A DNA stretch of 64,000 nt from Phialocephala subalpina. Taxonomy: Eukaryota; Ascomycota; Leotiomycetes; Helotiales; Mollisiaceae. The notes beneath the pieces were generated by a model, which ran no database searches, was not told where the DNA came from, and was given only the letters and a program-made list of their open reading frames with translations. Within the stretch, counting starts at the first letter, position 1; each line of letters opens with the position of its first letter. The stretch spans positions 17,268 through 81,267 of the forward strand of contig FJOG01000083.1 of assembly GCA_900073065.1 (NCBI GenBank). The letters are read 5' to 3'. Of the stretch, positions 1-11,300 are shown in pieces. The translations under genes were made by a program, and so were the position numbers.

Positions 1-1454
1 CCTTCTATAGGGAGTGGGAGGACTTTCTCCCCATTTAGCAGCGTGATCCGGTCGTCGAGTCTGGTGAGATATTTCCAAAAATTGGACTTGGTTGGATCTG
101 GATGGCGAGTGAAGAGGTCACGGGTGCGGTACGAGTTTGGCGGGTTGTTGGAGTTGGAGGGGCCTTTGGATGGTAAACCGTCTAAGGCGACGCATTCGAA
201 GATGCCTCGTGCGATCTCGTCCATGAGGACATGTTCTGCGCGGGGGTAAATTAGGCGAAGATAATCCCATTCAGTGTCTCCATCTGGACGTATGGAGTTC
301 ATTATTGCGCCTGTTTCACTCCTGAGCTCAAAGATTGAACATCAGCCCATGTTGAATCCATGTTGGATAGGAGGTATCGAGCGACTTACGAGCCGTAATT
401 CGAGACCAGGTTTACCCCGCCTGCTACCAGCTTGTCACCCAGCTCGTCAGGACACCTCGCTCCAGCGAAGAGAACTATCTTTGCCTTTGCAAGCTCCGCT
501 ATACCGTCTTTGCCCTCCCCAAGGAGCTGCAGCACATACGGGACGACCGCGATGAGCTCCGGTCGTGCAACCTTCAGTGCCTTTACCAGACCTTGCCGTG
601 TAACAGGGAGATTATAATTAGCAACAAAAATACCAGACTTCCGACAGATGGAGCGAAAAAGTTCCATGAGAGCGTGGCTGTGGAAGAGTGGAGATGTAAT
701 AAATGAACGAAGTGGGAAACCATTCCGGAAATTCGCTAAGCATTGAGCGTTGGTGAGAAAGATTGGCTTGGGGAGACCAGTTGAACCGGAGGAGTGAATG
801 ATCCATGCAATCTTGGATGATTCCTTCTGTGCGTCGTATATTCGATGGAACTTGTTCGTAGAGTGGGATGCGTAGTCCATGGGTCTTAGTATGGTGACAC
901 TTCTAAGGGGGTAGCTTTGCCGCAGCGTTTGGATTCTATCAAGGGTTTCTATATAATCGTCAATAGTAATCACAAGTTCACACTGTGCTTCTGCTAGTAA
1001 AAGATCGTAGGCTGCAGTCGAGAGGCGGGTGGATAAGAAGAGGATGCTCCATCCCAGACGGTTAAGTGCAATGATGGTGATGATGTACTCGAAATTTGAG
1101 GGAGCCAAGATCGCTACCACGGGGGCCTTCTCGGCATTGGGGTCCTGCCCAGGTTCATTCTGTTAGGTACGTGGTTCAACTTGACAACACAAGTCAGCTT
1201 ACAGCGGGTTCCAGCCCTGCTCGAATGTAATGGGACACTGCTGCATCTGAGAATCTGTCTAGCTCTTGTGCTGTGTATTGTTTGAAATCGTCGTATCGTG
1301 ATAGGGGATATGAGATCAAATTGCTGTGAGGTGAATTATATGTGTGCAGTTTGAGTAGCTCGTCAATGGTGTTAACTGTATCAGGGGTAAGGAGGGGCGC
1401 TGTGGATTGGGAAGCTCGCGAGGGCAGAGATGTCTCTGGTGTAGTCGCCGCCAT
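1..1454 (-). CDS. NRPS-like adenylating enzyme, N-terminal part (runs off the window)
   Basis: Three exons are visible on the minus strand: 1454-1203, 1159-390 and 321-1, with GT-AG introns of 43 and 68 bp. The start is the ATG at 1454; the frame stays open a little further upstream but without an ATG. The protein begins with a leader typical of fungal A-T-reductase enzymes. It then has the AMP-binding A3 loop HSSGSTGLPKP and, across the second intron, the A5-like NYGSSETGAI. These motifs mark an acyl/aryl-AMP forming adenylation domain. The carrier and release domains lie outside the window, so an NRPS-like carboxylate reductase and a plain acyl-CoA ligase cannot be separated. It is divergent from the MFS transporter at 2020, which hints at a biosynthetic pair. 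Confidence 0.85.
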
Positions 1455-2019
1455 CTGTAGTATTTTGTACACGTGAATGCTTGGTAAATAGGATCGGAGA
1501 GCAAAATTTGTGATATTGAGGAGCCAGGATGTCAGTCAAAGTATATAGAGTGTAGCCGTGCTTAGATGCGCTGCGAGGAAGGATGGAGTTCTGTGGTAGG
1601 CTGAGAATGTGGATATGTTTATATCCGATGTCGGCAGCGGTCAACATTCAACGTCGTTTTCTGCTTGAGTTGGCTGGCGCAAGTGCTGTGCCGGGTCTTG
1701 TCAAGAATGGGGAGAATAGGGTGCTGAGGTGTGTACTGTAAGATCTTACATGAGCGTGATGTCACTGGTGGAACAATCCAGTAACGTTGATCTGCGGGGT
1801 TGCAAATTGAAAACACAGGGATCGGCCGCGCACAACGGATAGCATTTCCCCACTTAAAGGGTTATAACCTTTACCCCGGTTAAGCGTAAGTGCTGACAGC
1901 TGACTCCAGAACCCAACATAAGCAAGCACCTCACCATGGATAACTATGTATATCTGCTTGTGACTCCCCACAGTCTTCAACTCGCCATTTGAAACTCCAA
2001 TCGGATCTCGACCTCGATC
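1455..2019. promoter_or_regulatory. Divergent promoter region, adenylating enzyme / MFS transporter
   Basis: About 565 bp separate the two divergent start codons. I see no convincing gene here, and no regulator-binding palindrome that I can name. Shared regulation of the two genes is an inference from position only. Confidence 0.4.
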
Positions 2020-3663
2020 ATGGCGCACGATAACAATATCCCCACAGATGAAGAAGAGGTGGCAGGAAAGGCAACAATAACCCACGTAGAGGCGGAGCAG
2101 CAAGCCGCATTAAGTGAAGAAGAAAAGATCATTGAGAAACAACTGCGCCGTAAAATTGATCTTTTGATCATGCCCGTCGTCATCATTGTCTACCTAATGA
2201 ATTACATTGACCGGTAAGTTCGACACAGTTCCATCTGTCGTTGTGAGAGCGAGTTTTCTGATATCCTTCCAGCAACAATTATGCGGCTGCCCGCCTTCAA
2301 GGCCTGGAGAAAGATCTGCACCTCTCCAGTGAGCAGTATCAGGTTGCGCTGTCTATGTTCTTCGTCGCCTACATTCTCATGCAAGTTCCATCGAATTTGC
2401 TACTCAACTACGCCGGCCGTCCTGCCTTCTATCTGGGATTCTTTATCACGGCCTGGGGGCTTGTTTCTGCTCTGACTAGCCTCGTGACAAATTACCGACA
2501 AATCGTCGCTTTGCGTTTCTTACTCGGCTTTGTTGGTAGGTAATCCTTCAGTGCAGCCGCGTCTTCACCCTGACCTTCCTCTAGAGGCACCCTTCTTCGC
2601 TGGTGTCTTGTTCTACTTATCCAAGTGGTACACCAAGGAGGAACTCGCAGTACGCATGAGCATATTCTACTCCGGTTCACTGCTCAGCGGCGCTTTCGGG
2701 AATCTGATTGCTGCAGGCATTCTGAAGGGCCTGGCAGGTAAGCGTGGTCTAGGGGCATGGCAGTGGCTTTACATTATTGAGGGAACGATCACGATCTGCA
2801 TTGGTATTCTGGTCTGCTTCATCTTACCGGATTTCCCTGACACCTGGAGGCTGCTCTCCCCTGAGATGAAGCAAGTGGCTAATCGACGTTTGGCCCTCGA
2901 GGCTGCAGAAGCAGATATGGATGCTGCCGGCCGAATGTCTCAACTTCACGGCTTGAAATTGGCCTTGAAAGACCCAAAGACATACATACTGACCGTCGCC
3001 TATTGGTCGATTGCCGGAGCAGGCGGCTTTCAGTACTTCTTCCCCACACTGACAGCAACTCTCGGCTACAGCCACTACATCTCCTTGGTTCTCATCGCGC
3101 CACCGTACCTCTTCATGGTCTTCTGGAGCATTATCCACTCCCGTATATCTGACACACTTGCTCATCGCTTCTGGTTCTTTGTGTACCCAATCCCACTCAC
3201 TATTGCCGGCTTCATCATTTTCATGACCACAGACAGCTTCGGCCCACGCTACTTCTCCTTCTTCCTCATGATCTTCATCTTTGCCATGAACGGCATCCTC
3301 TACTCCTGGATTGCAAACGCCATTCCTCGACCCCCAGCCAAGCGTGCTGCCGCGCTCGCTATCATCAACTGTGTTGCGAATTCTGCTAGCATCTGGACGC
3401 CGTATACATACCGGCCTCAAGATGCCCCGCATTATCGACCTGCCTTGGGTATCTGTATTGGGTTCCAGGCTGTCGCTGCACTGATGGCTGTTCTCCTTCG
3501 ATGGCATTTACAAAAGGAAAATCAACGCCTAGCTCGCCTCGATAGTGACGACGTGGTATTGACGCAGTCGGAGGTCTTGAGATTAGAGAAGACGGCGGAG
3601 ATTGAAGGTATTGATATTTCCGCAGCAAGACGATTACAATTAGGGTTCCGGTATATTATTTAA
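2020..3663 (+). CDS. MFS transporter, anion:cation symporter (Dal5-like) family
   Basis: Three exons, 2020-2213, 2273-2535 and 2585-3663, give 511 residues. The splice phases join IDR/NNYAAARL and GFVG/EAPFFAG without a break. The N-terminal cytosolic tail is acidic and ends in KIDLLIMPVV, the standard entry to TM1 in the ACS family. GPR- and YNR-type loops, about twelve hydrophobic segments and a central loop with a 'LALKDPKTY' segment follow. This family moves carboxylates, vitamins or amides by proton symport across the plasma membrane; the substrate is not readable from sequence. It is divergent from the adenylating enzyme at 1-1454. Confidence 0.9.
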
Positions 3664-4041
3664 AGGGATGACGACTTGGCCAAGCATTCTCCGAGTTATT
3701 TATTAATTTCTTTTAATTAAATAAAATTTCTATAATAATTTTCCCTTTTTTAAATTATTAAAATATATATTTTAAATTTATTTTCTTCTCAAGTATATAT
3801 AATAATTTATTTTCGAAGATTAAATTAAATATATTTAAAGTAATAATTTATACTTTTATTTCGAGTCACGGGGAGAAATAGTTACGCTTCTCGGCCTAGT
3901 ATATACCTGGGTCATAGGAAGAGTATTGGATAGAGAGATATACTATATAAACAGAGATCTCAATTCATAAAAGAAAAGTATTAGGGATAGAGCTTTGAGG
4001 AAAATGTGTGAAAGACTTTTGTCTCCTAGTTCCTCTACTTA
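3664..4041. repeat. Short AT-rich tract between convergent genes
   Basis: From about 3690 to 3860 the sequence is nearly all A and T, with many TAAT/TTTA runs, unlike its flanks. It lies between the converging ends of the MFS gene and the 4042-4626 gene. It could be a mutated (RIP-type) repeat scrap or simply an AT-rich 3' region. No ORF is present. Confidence 0.5.
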
Positions 4042-4626
4042 TTAGTACTCTCTCGACGAATCAGGCGTTTGACCTTCACCAGGTCTAGCCACTCCTCCTC
4101 CAGGTAGTCCCTGTGGCTGCATGCCAGGCATCATACCAGGTAATGGGACCTGCTGGCGCGCAGCCATCATATTCCGCCATATCATGAGGTTTTGGCGTTG
4201 CAGGTCTGGTGCTGCTTCTTGCTGGTATTGCTGCTGAGGCTGCCCGTGCATCGGCGGCATCATGTAAGGATTATACATCCCTCCGCCACCTGGGAAGCTG
4301 GGCATGCCAAAGGGCGGGAGCCCCATGGAAGGTCCTTGGCTTACAGGGTCAGATATCTGTGGTTGCGGTGTGGTAGGTGCTGCTGAAATGGGGTCGAGGT
4401 GCAGGAGCAAGGGTTGCGAGGCGGCTGATGGCGTGGAATTGCTCAGAATCTCCGTTACGTCAGGAACCTTACCAACTGCTGCACTTAATATCTCTTCGAC
4501 AGTTGGTTCTTCTTGCTCCTCCTCTTCTTCCTCCTCCTCGGCCTCTTGCTCTTCTTCCTTGTCGTCGAGCTCGTCCTTCCCATTGTCATTCACTTTCAGC
4601 ATCACAAAATCGCAGTAGCTGGCCAT
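4042..4626 (-). CDS. Acidic, Met/Pro/Gln-rich hypothetical protein
   Basis: A single open frame of 194 residues. Residues about 15-45 are a Glu-rich acidic run. Residues about 95-190 are rich in Pro, Gly, Met and Gln (PPFGMPSFPGGGGMYNPYM; MPGMQPQGLPGGG). No enzyme domain is recognised. Composition resembles disordered linkers of nuclear or RNA-related proteins, but that is only an impression. The ATG at 4626 is followed by a plausible hydrophilic start. The antisense strand also has an open frame, caused by the low complexity. The frame is long for chance but low complexity inflates it, so confidence is moderate. Confidence 0.5.
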   Translation of the reverse strand: MASYCDFVMLKVNDNGKDELDDKEEEQEAEEEEEEEEQEEPTVEEILSAAVGKVPDVTEILSNSTPSAASQPLLLHLDPISAAPTTPQPQISDPVSQGPSMGLPPFGMPSFPGGGGMYNPYMMPPMHGQPQQQYQQEAAPDLQRQNLMIWRNMMAARQQVPLPGMMPGMQPQGLPGGGVARPGEGQTPDSSREY

Positions 4627-4761
4627 GGCACCTCACTACCCACTTGAAACATACCTTTCCCTCACCTCCTGCAACCACGCTTATCACCATGGTACTCCCC
4701 ACCACCTCAGCCCCAGTAGTTCGCACCTTCACCAGCTCAGATCCAGCCAACCCCTCGCACA

Positions 4762-5613
4762 ACTATCGACACCGCCGAGCTTCTCAAGCTCCTCAAGGTG
4801 CCTTCGGGCCTAGATGAAGACGACCTCACCATGCTCCTCGAAACCAACCATTCCATTTCCTCTCAAGAGCGGAACAAAGCCGACCTGATCGTCACTAACA
4901 CATAGTTCCGCAACTGGATCGTGGTGCCCACATCGCGCGAGCTGCTGGTACATGGCGAATATCACACAACCAAGACGTACTATATCTCCGCGCTGTCGCG
5001 GTTCTGCGGGACTTTGATGCATGCACTGCGAACGAAGCAGCAGTATGTATCGCTGGTGTTTTTCTGCGGCAGCCACGTTGAGGCCGATGATAGGAATCGA
5101 GGTAGCCGGGCGATCATCCGGAGCTTCATTGCACAGTTGCTTCGACAGAGCTCATTTAACGCTGCGCTTCTTGAGCAAGGACTCGATCTGGACATCGAGC
5201 GCATTAGGAAGGGGAATATAACGCACCTTTGCGCGCTGTTTAGTACGCTCGTCCGCCGATTACCGAAGGATATCACCTTGATCTGCATCATTGACGGGAT
5301 TTCCCACTACGAGGTTGACGAACATGAGAAGGGTATGTTGAAGGCGCTGCAATGCTTGTTGGATTTGGCGCGGGATAATGGGGTAGCTGCTGTTATCAAA
5401 GTCTTGGCTACGAGCCCGACGACAACGGGTTTGGTGCAGGGTCGATTTGAAGACGATGATGAGTATTTTCTCTCGTTGGCTGAGGTTCGTGATACGGGTC
5501 AGAGAAGGGGGTTGGGTGAGTCGGATGACAGTCTCGAGAATTCGGATGATTCGGATGAGGTAGAGGAGTCTGAAGAGGAGGAGCTTGCTGATGATGAGGG
5601 GGGTGACGACTAG
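4762..5613 (+). pseudogene. STAND/NACHT-like protein remnant with in-frame TAG
   Basis: The frame reads an N-terminal segment (TAELLKLLKVPSGLDEDD), then a TAG at 4903-4905, then continues in the same frame as FRNWIVVPTSRELLVHG. The rest includes SLVFFCGSHVEADDRNRG and SFIAQLLRQS. These pieces resemble the region of fungal NACHT-type proteins in which a clipped NTPase unit follows an ERNKAD..FRNW helix. The 5613 end is a strongly acidic tail (ESEEEELADDEG). The TAG lies where a Gln or similar is expected and could come from CAG by one C-to-T change. A second stop at 4717-4719 bars the frame further upstream. Downstream of the TAG an ATG-less stretch stays open for 230 codons. A shorter translated product cannot be excluded. 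Confidence 0.6.
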
Positions 5614-8029
5614 GACCGAGAGAATAGAGGCAATATAGCCTATTCGACGGCTTCGGAGTCGTCGTAATCAAGCATCCTCCCAGCCGATATTTGCTGTTGT
5701 CAAAAGCTGCAATGCTATTCCCGAAACGGGAAATCAAGAAGTCGAAGTGAGGGATAAGTAAGAAATATCGGCCGAAAGCGGAGATCGTCTCGCTGGACGC
5801 GGCAGTGTCCGCAGTCAGGCGATAGGGCTGTGTTAAGCTTTCAGGTAGGGGTCCCATTGAAACTGGCTGTCAGCGACGCCTCAGCGGGGTAATACCGCGC
5901 TAACCATAAACAGCATGACATGAAGCTCAATTCACTCCATCTTTCCACACGCCAGCAAACGAATATTAATGGCATCATAAGAAATCCATTGACGAGTCTT
6001 TGCTCATATGGCCGTATCATCCATTCTACGCTGAGCATCAGCCTATCTCTGTTGTATATGTTTGGGGATACGTTTCACAATCTATTCCAGCCGCCCGCTG
6101 GTCACTCATCCGGCCTTCTGTGAGCATATTCGACGAACAAAGCTCCTCATTCTGCGGACTGTTCATAAATGATCCTGTATCCATGTTTGACTTGTTCTTC
6201 CACGTCATGGACTTGCTCTTGAAATCCAGATCCATGGAGGTGTTCCGCATATCATGCCAGGCAGTGATATCAACCCAGCAGCCGTCACCTGGGCTTCCAA
6301 CCAGGCATCACTCGACAAGGTCTTCAATCCGTTGACTTTTTGCTTTCCTGAGTTTCCTGGGCCTTCTGGGTTTCCGATATAAACAATCCTTGCCATCTCT
6401 CTAACGGTGGGAACAAGTTAACGTGAAGCTGGTGGTTTCCCCTGTCGCGGCAGCTGGGACAGACGATTCTGTGTAGTTCTTGTATCTGGTGTAGTAAATT
6501 GAACCGACTCGGATAAATGAATTGATGGTTTTTGCCCAGTGATGTGGAGAGTCTGGGATTTCTATAGGTATAATGTTGAACAAGCGTATTGGATGCTCAA
6601 ATGGGTTCTCGGGCTGCTCTTGAGATACGCTGAAGGGTTTTAGCATGTTGCAAGCATTACGAAGCAGGGCTGAGTGCATGCTTGTTTCTCGACGTTAGGG
6701 AGAATAGTGGATAATCTACAGAAAATTGTGTATGGATGGTGGAGAGGTCGTTGTTAGTATTTTGCAGGCAATACAACTGACGCAGAATGTTGATTTGGAT
6801 GTAGGCCGCTTCGCACCTGATGAGAGCTGCATTTTGGAGTCGATATGGTGGACAGTGATTGTCACAGGTCAAATGGACGCTAGCAGGATATTGATGGTCG
6901 TGGCATAGGAATACTCGAGGTTCACAGTCGAGACGGCTGTGTCTTCGCAACCCTCTGAGGATTCTAGTGATAGTGAGTCAGGACGATGGTCTTTGGAGGA
7001 AGGCAGATGCCCAGGAAGGAGTCAAGAGAGGGACGATGAGCAGGAGTTTACCGCATTCTCTTCTCACAGAGTTGTGATATTGTCTCCGATACTAATTATT
7101 ATTTAGAAGCCGAGAGCTCAATCCAAAAGCTGTCACCCGACCGTAGCATCAGGAGACTGGGAGGAGGGGACGGCTTCAGATTCGTTCTGCACGTTTCGTG
7201 GTTCTCTTCGACTGTTCAATCGTTCGGAAGTCGGGAGAGGACTCCGAGGAGCAGAATTGATCACCATTCGACGTGTTTGAAAGCGATTGCAAGGTGCTTG
7301 ACGTTGTATAAATCGTGGATTGTCGACTCAATTGTTGACGGATGGGAAAGTGAAGTTGAGGTTCCAGAACACCTCCGAACCTCAGGCACTTCGGAGTTGA
7401 CCTTGTCCACTTTCTGGGGTACATTAGCGACCAGCCCCTGAAATTTAGCGATTCACTCCCCTGAAATGGAAATACCCCTGAATCTCAAACAACAGATCAT
7501 CGTAACGCGAGAAGCTGATGCAGTGGAGCGTGTGCTAGGGTGAGGCTGGGGATTCTGGACACATGTCGCACTTTGAAAGTCAAGGAAGGGACGATATAGT
7601 TCTAGCGAACGAAGGGAAGCGACAATAATTGACCGGGTGTGCACTTTCCTTCTCCCACGGCACTTTCCACCCAAGTCCAGGGTCTAGAGGAAAGAACTTG
7701 CCAACGCAAATATGGGTGTCAACGTCAATCAAAAGGCGGATTGAGGAGGAAAGGTCTCGTAAAGGCTCCAGTTGCCAATTGACGACGTAAGGGTTGCCGC
7801 GAAATGAGAAACTAGACGACCATCTTGCAGTCCAATCCTGACCTTGTTAGGGTTCCGCTCTTGGCCATCGAGAGAGGCGTTTTTAACAAGTTGAACGATT
7901 GTGGCAAGAAACCGCATCGCCGTCTCCTCCAAATAGATGAGTCCACAAGCAACAGACACATTGAGTATGCCTTTCGCAGCGGCGCACCTATATTTTCATT
8001 GACCTAGCCAAATCCTCCGTGTGATACAT
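5614..8029. other. 2.4 kb without a convincing gene
   Basis: Only short frames occur. On the minus strand between 6950 and 6038 there are three adjacent open segments (92, 97 and 70 residues) in different frames that could be relics of one gene, but I recognise no domain. The rest is of ordinary base composition with no repeats seen. Confidence 0.4.
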
Positions 8030-9730
8030 TCAGGCTTCTTGATTTATCCTCCTGCTACCGCTCAATTCCGATATTGTAGCCCTCTCATTTCCCGACTCGA
8101 CCGAACTCTTCCTGCACATCTTATCAAACACCCACCTCCCGAACCTCACTGACTTTTCATCCACCACCCTCGTCGTAAAATCTGCGAACCAAAGAACCAC
8201 CAGCGAATATACCACGATAGCGATCGGCATTCCAATGCTGAACCCCAACATATTCACCATCCTGTCCGCAAGCGACCACCCAAATGTCTTCAGAATAGAC
8301 CCATGTACCAAGTACAGACAGTACGAGATTCTGCCAAGATACTGCGACAACGGATTCGTGTATAGCTTTTGCAAACACTTCCCATTATCAATAGCAATAA
8401 TATACCACACAGCTCCAATCGCAGGCCAGAATCGATAGTGGTGAGGACTGCCTCGGTACTTGTTTGGGGTGAACCACCAAATTGTCTCGAATGGAAACTC
8501 TCCCTCTGATCCAGGATCCCAGACAGGCATGCTCAAGATGAATGTCGCAAATCCATAGTTCATGGCGGCAAATACCTCGCGCGGGATGTGACTTTTCCAA
8601 GTCGATTCCTGGTTTGGGTCGTCCCGTTCCCTAACAACAAAATGCAACTCTGCTAGTAGAAACCCGCAGAGGAAGAGAAATACATCCCAATGAACCCAGA
8701 CTAGACAGTGCATCGCAAAGACGGAGACAAGCATGATTCGATATTTGGTCCGGAAGCTCGCCAGAGATATGACGGTTAAGAACACCCACATCGAACCACG
8801 GAACTCGATTGGGATAGTCCATAGATTTCCGTCGTATGGGAAGCCTTCCTCGAACAGTCTAGCTAGATTGAGGAGTCGAAGTGGATCAGATCTATCCTGT
8901 ATATTCAATCTCCAATCTTCAAACTGCATCCAGAGGGTCGGCTGGGGTCTCGCTGCTGTCCATGCATGCGGGGTTGCCTGAAAAGCGTTCTGTGGACGAT
9001 CGGGGAAGTAACCGTAATAGACGAGGAACATTTCCGGGAAGGTTATGATAGCAATCGGCAAGTACAGCCTAGGCCATCGACGAAAGACTGAGGAAGTCAT
9101 CGATTTTGCAAGTCCTGCGAAATCTCCTGCTCGAGTGAGCTTGACTGGTTTGTATGACAGCGAGAAGCCCGATACCACGAAAAAGATGGCAACCGAAGCG
9201 TGGCCGTTGAGCAGCAAGTATATCCAAGGAAGAGTAATGAACCAGTCGAGAGTTTGAATTCCTCGATCGTGAAGAAATACCGAGTAGGTATGAACGAAGA
9301 CAACGGCCAGCGCCGCCCAACCTCTGCATCCATCGAGCCATTCGGTTGGATGACGCTTTGTCGACTTGGGTTTGCTTGCCTGGAGGAAGCTGGGGATAAG
9401 ATCCCACAGCGCTGTAGTAATTGCGGAGTATGTAGTTTCTTTGATCGTTTGAGGGGTGATACTTTCGACCCAAGTCCGAAGGGTTGAGATGAAATCTCGA
9501 CATGTAGGTGCAAGTTTGGAAACCCATTTCATCCGAATCTGCTGCCGTTGTTGATTCTCAAGGTTCTCAAGAAGTGGATGGTTGTCGCCATATGATTCGT
9601 CCAGCTCCTTTGTAACAAATACATTCTCATCGGATGTTAGTTGTGTGTCGTCCGATATGGGATCCGTTTGTCTTGGCCTCGATTCTTCGGGATGATCGAT
9701 GTATTGCGGCTCGGGACAAGAAGCGGCCAT
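8030..9730 (-). CDS. Acyltransferase 3 (OafA-like) integral membrane protein
   Basis: A single-exon gene of 566 residues. The ATG at 9730 (MAASCPEPQY) is preferred over the upstream extension to 9958, which adds an atypical leader. After about 130 cytosolic residues comes the family signature WLDGCRGWAALAVVFVHTY, with the conserved His. About ten hydrophobic segments follow, including VAIFFVVSGF and ISYCLYLVHG. The family transfers acyl groups from acyl-CoA onto sugars, lipids or small molecules within membranes. Fungal members are often accessory and some sit in metabolite clusters. The acceptor here is unknown. Flanking sequence is gene-poor. Confidence 0.88.
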   Translation of the reverse strand: MAASCPEPQYIDHPEESRPRQTDPISDDTQLTSDENVFVTKELDESYGDNHPLLENLENQQRQQIRMKWVSKLAPTCRDFISTLRTWVESITPQTIKETTYSAITTALWDLIPSFLQASKPKSTKRHPTEWLDGCRGWAALAVVFVHTYSVFLHDRGIQTLDWFITLPWIYLLLNGHASVAIFFVVSGFSLSYKPVKLTRAGDFAGLAKSMTSSVFRRWPRLYLPIAIITFPEMFLVYYGYFPDRPQNAFQATPHAWTAARPQPTLWMQFEDWRLNIQDRSDPLRLLNLARLFEEGFPYDGNLWTIPIEFRGSMWVFLTVISLASFRTKYRIMLVSVFAMHCLVWVHWDVFLFLCGFLLAELHFVVRERDDPNQESTWKSHIPREVFAAMNYGFATFILSMPVWDPGSEGEFPFETIWWFTPNKYRGSPHHYRFWPAIGAVWYIIAIDNGKCLQKLYTNPLSQYLGRISYCLYLVHGSILKTFGWSLADRMVNMLGFSIGMPIAIVVYSLVVLWFADFTTRVVDEKSVRFGRWVFDKMCRKSSVESGNERATISELSGSRRINQEA

Positions 9731-10024
9731 CTTGAGGAAAGAACTTTCATCGGGATGAAAATGTTTGATTGAAGTTGGCAGAAGGAAGAGGAGAGCAGAG
9801 GCCAGGGATGGATATCGCCGATCGCAAGGAATGCGCCCGCAACATGGAAGAATGTGGCCATTGAACCGGAAGGAGATACGCGAATATTGATCCCCAATCT
9901 CGCGGAAATATTGTTTTGATACCAGCAACGAGACCTTGCGTATTGACTGTAGCATCAATTGGCCACTCTCTCATCCAAGATGAAGGGCACCGTTTCACAA
10001 TTCCAACGCATATGGCATGTCGCC

Positions 10025-10913
10025 TCATCTGCCAGTGATTCCAATCTCATGAACTGCTAGCGCATATCCAAATTTATGTATGGTGGCGCATTTCGTATGC
10101 CTCGTAAGATGGCAACTGCCCAAGGTATGGCTTGGCAGATATCTCAGACGGCCTGGCAACCATTGAGAGGGAAGATCTTTCATCTCTTCGTTTTCGATAA
10201 CCGAAACCCCGCCCACTGCAAGGGCAGAGACCAAAAGGATGAAAACTCCTATCGCGATTACAGCTATTGAGCCTGTGTCGAGAATTGGTGCAGCAGGCGG
10301 GGACGTCGAGCTCCTCGTGGTAGATGGTAGCAGAGCTTGGCTGCTCTGTAGGTCGACTGTGGAGATGAGAGATGTCGCAGATGTAGTCGTTGCAGTCGTG
10401 GAGGTTGATGGCGCCGAGGTGGGAATTGCAGAAGTAAATGCAGCAGATGTTGGAAGTGGAGTACTTTCGAATCCCAACGATACAGGAGTTCCACTGACGG
10501 TAAAGTTGAAAGAATTCGATCCAAGAACCTCACCTACACTCTACCACCCAGAGGTAGAATACATTTGAGGCATTGATGTCGAAATCTTTAGTCGAAGCCT
10601 CCCAAATATACTACTTTCGCGTGAAATTACCTGTCATTTATGAGCTTAGTTCATTCGGATGATCAAATCCGTAGTACTTGCAATTGCGTGTCTCGATCCA
10701 ATTCAGTTGGTGGGGACTACAGTTGAAGATGACCAAGATCAAAAACGGATGGGTGGTGAACTAGCTAAAGTTCAGTGTAGAACCTATAGTAATGACAGTG
10801 TTGTTGAGACCGTTTGGAACACCGGGTGGAGGAAAGATGAAGTCATTCTGGGCGTTTCGGACGACGACCTGCCTTGCCACGAGCCTCATTTGGACATCTC
10901 GAGCCGGATTCAT
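10025..10913 (-). pseudogene. Ser/Thr-rich single-pass membrane protein, broken
   Basis: Pieces of a familiar fungal cell-surface protein layout appear in order on the minus strand. They are an N-terminal extracellular part (RNAQNDFIFPPPGVPNGLNN, then ITIGSTLNFS), a middle part (DINASNVFYLWVV), a part with GSNSFNFTVSGTP, a Ser/Thr-rich stalk and one TM helix (GSIAVIAIGVFILLVSALAV). They lie in more than one frame. A TAG at 10761-10763 follows NFS where Trp is usual in this family. Another stop precedes YIWEAST, and a one-base frame change lies near 10530. TGG to TAG is a C-to-T change on the other strand in a CpA context. The TM/stalk part from 10477 to 10025 is open by itself. Confidence 0.55.
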
Positions 10914-11300
10914 TGGGGCATTTGCTTAGTTGTATTGAGGCTCAGATCGTATCAAGTAACATAGATTGAGCTTGAATGAAGATCGACGTTTCCTCTCAGC
11001 GTTGAAACGGCGTCCTCTGACATGCAAGTCTCACAACATTTGTTCCATACATTAGACGAAAACGAACTAGATGTAGTCTTGTCCAATCAAGCAAACCAGA
11101 AGCTACACAGGCAGAAAAAAGGTACCACGACGCAGAGCAGAAGAGATCAATGACTTGGAAAGAGGATAGCTTCGGACATACAGGCGGGAAAGTGCAGGAT
11201 TGGGTTCTGAGAAACGAAGATTATGCTCAAAACAAGTGCAGCCCCGATAGACATGAGCTTCGTCAAGACCGAGAACAAAAAGTAGCCACACATTATACCA
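10914..11300. other. Intergenic, nothing recognised
   Basis: About 390 bp between two decayed minus-strand genes. Only short frames are present and none resembles a known family. Confidence 0.4.

Noticed and set aside
2824..3507. 227-codon frame antisense to the MFS transporter
   Set aside because: It lies wholly inside the transporter exon, and its composition is that of a reverse-strand shadow with no domain.
4377..4817. 146-codon plus-strand frame opposite the acidic protein gene
   Set aside because: Low-complexity reverse of the Glu/Gln-rich gene; it runs into the STAND-like relic in the wrong frame.
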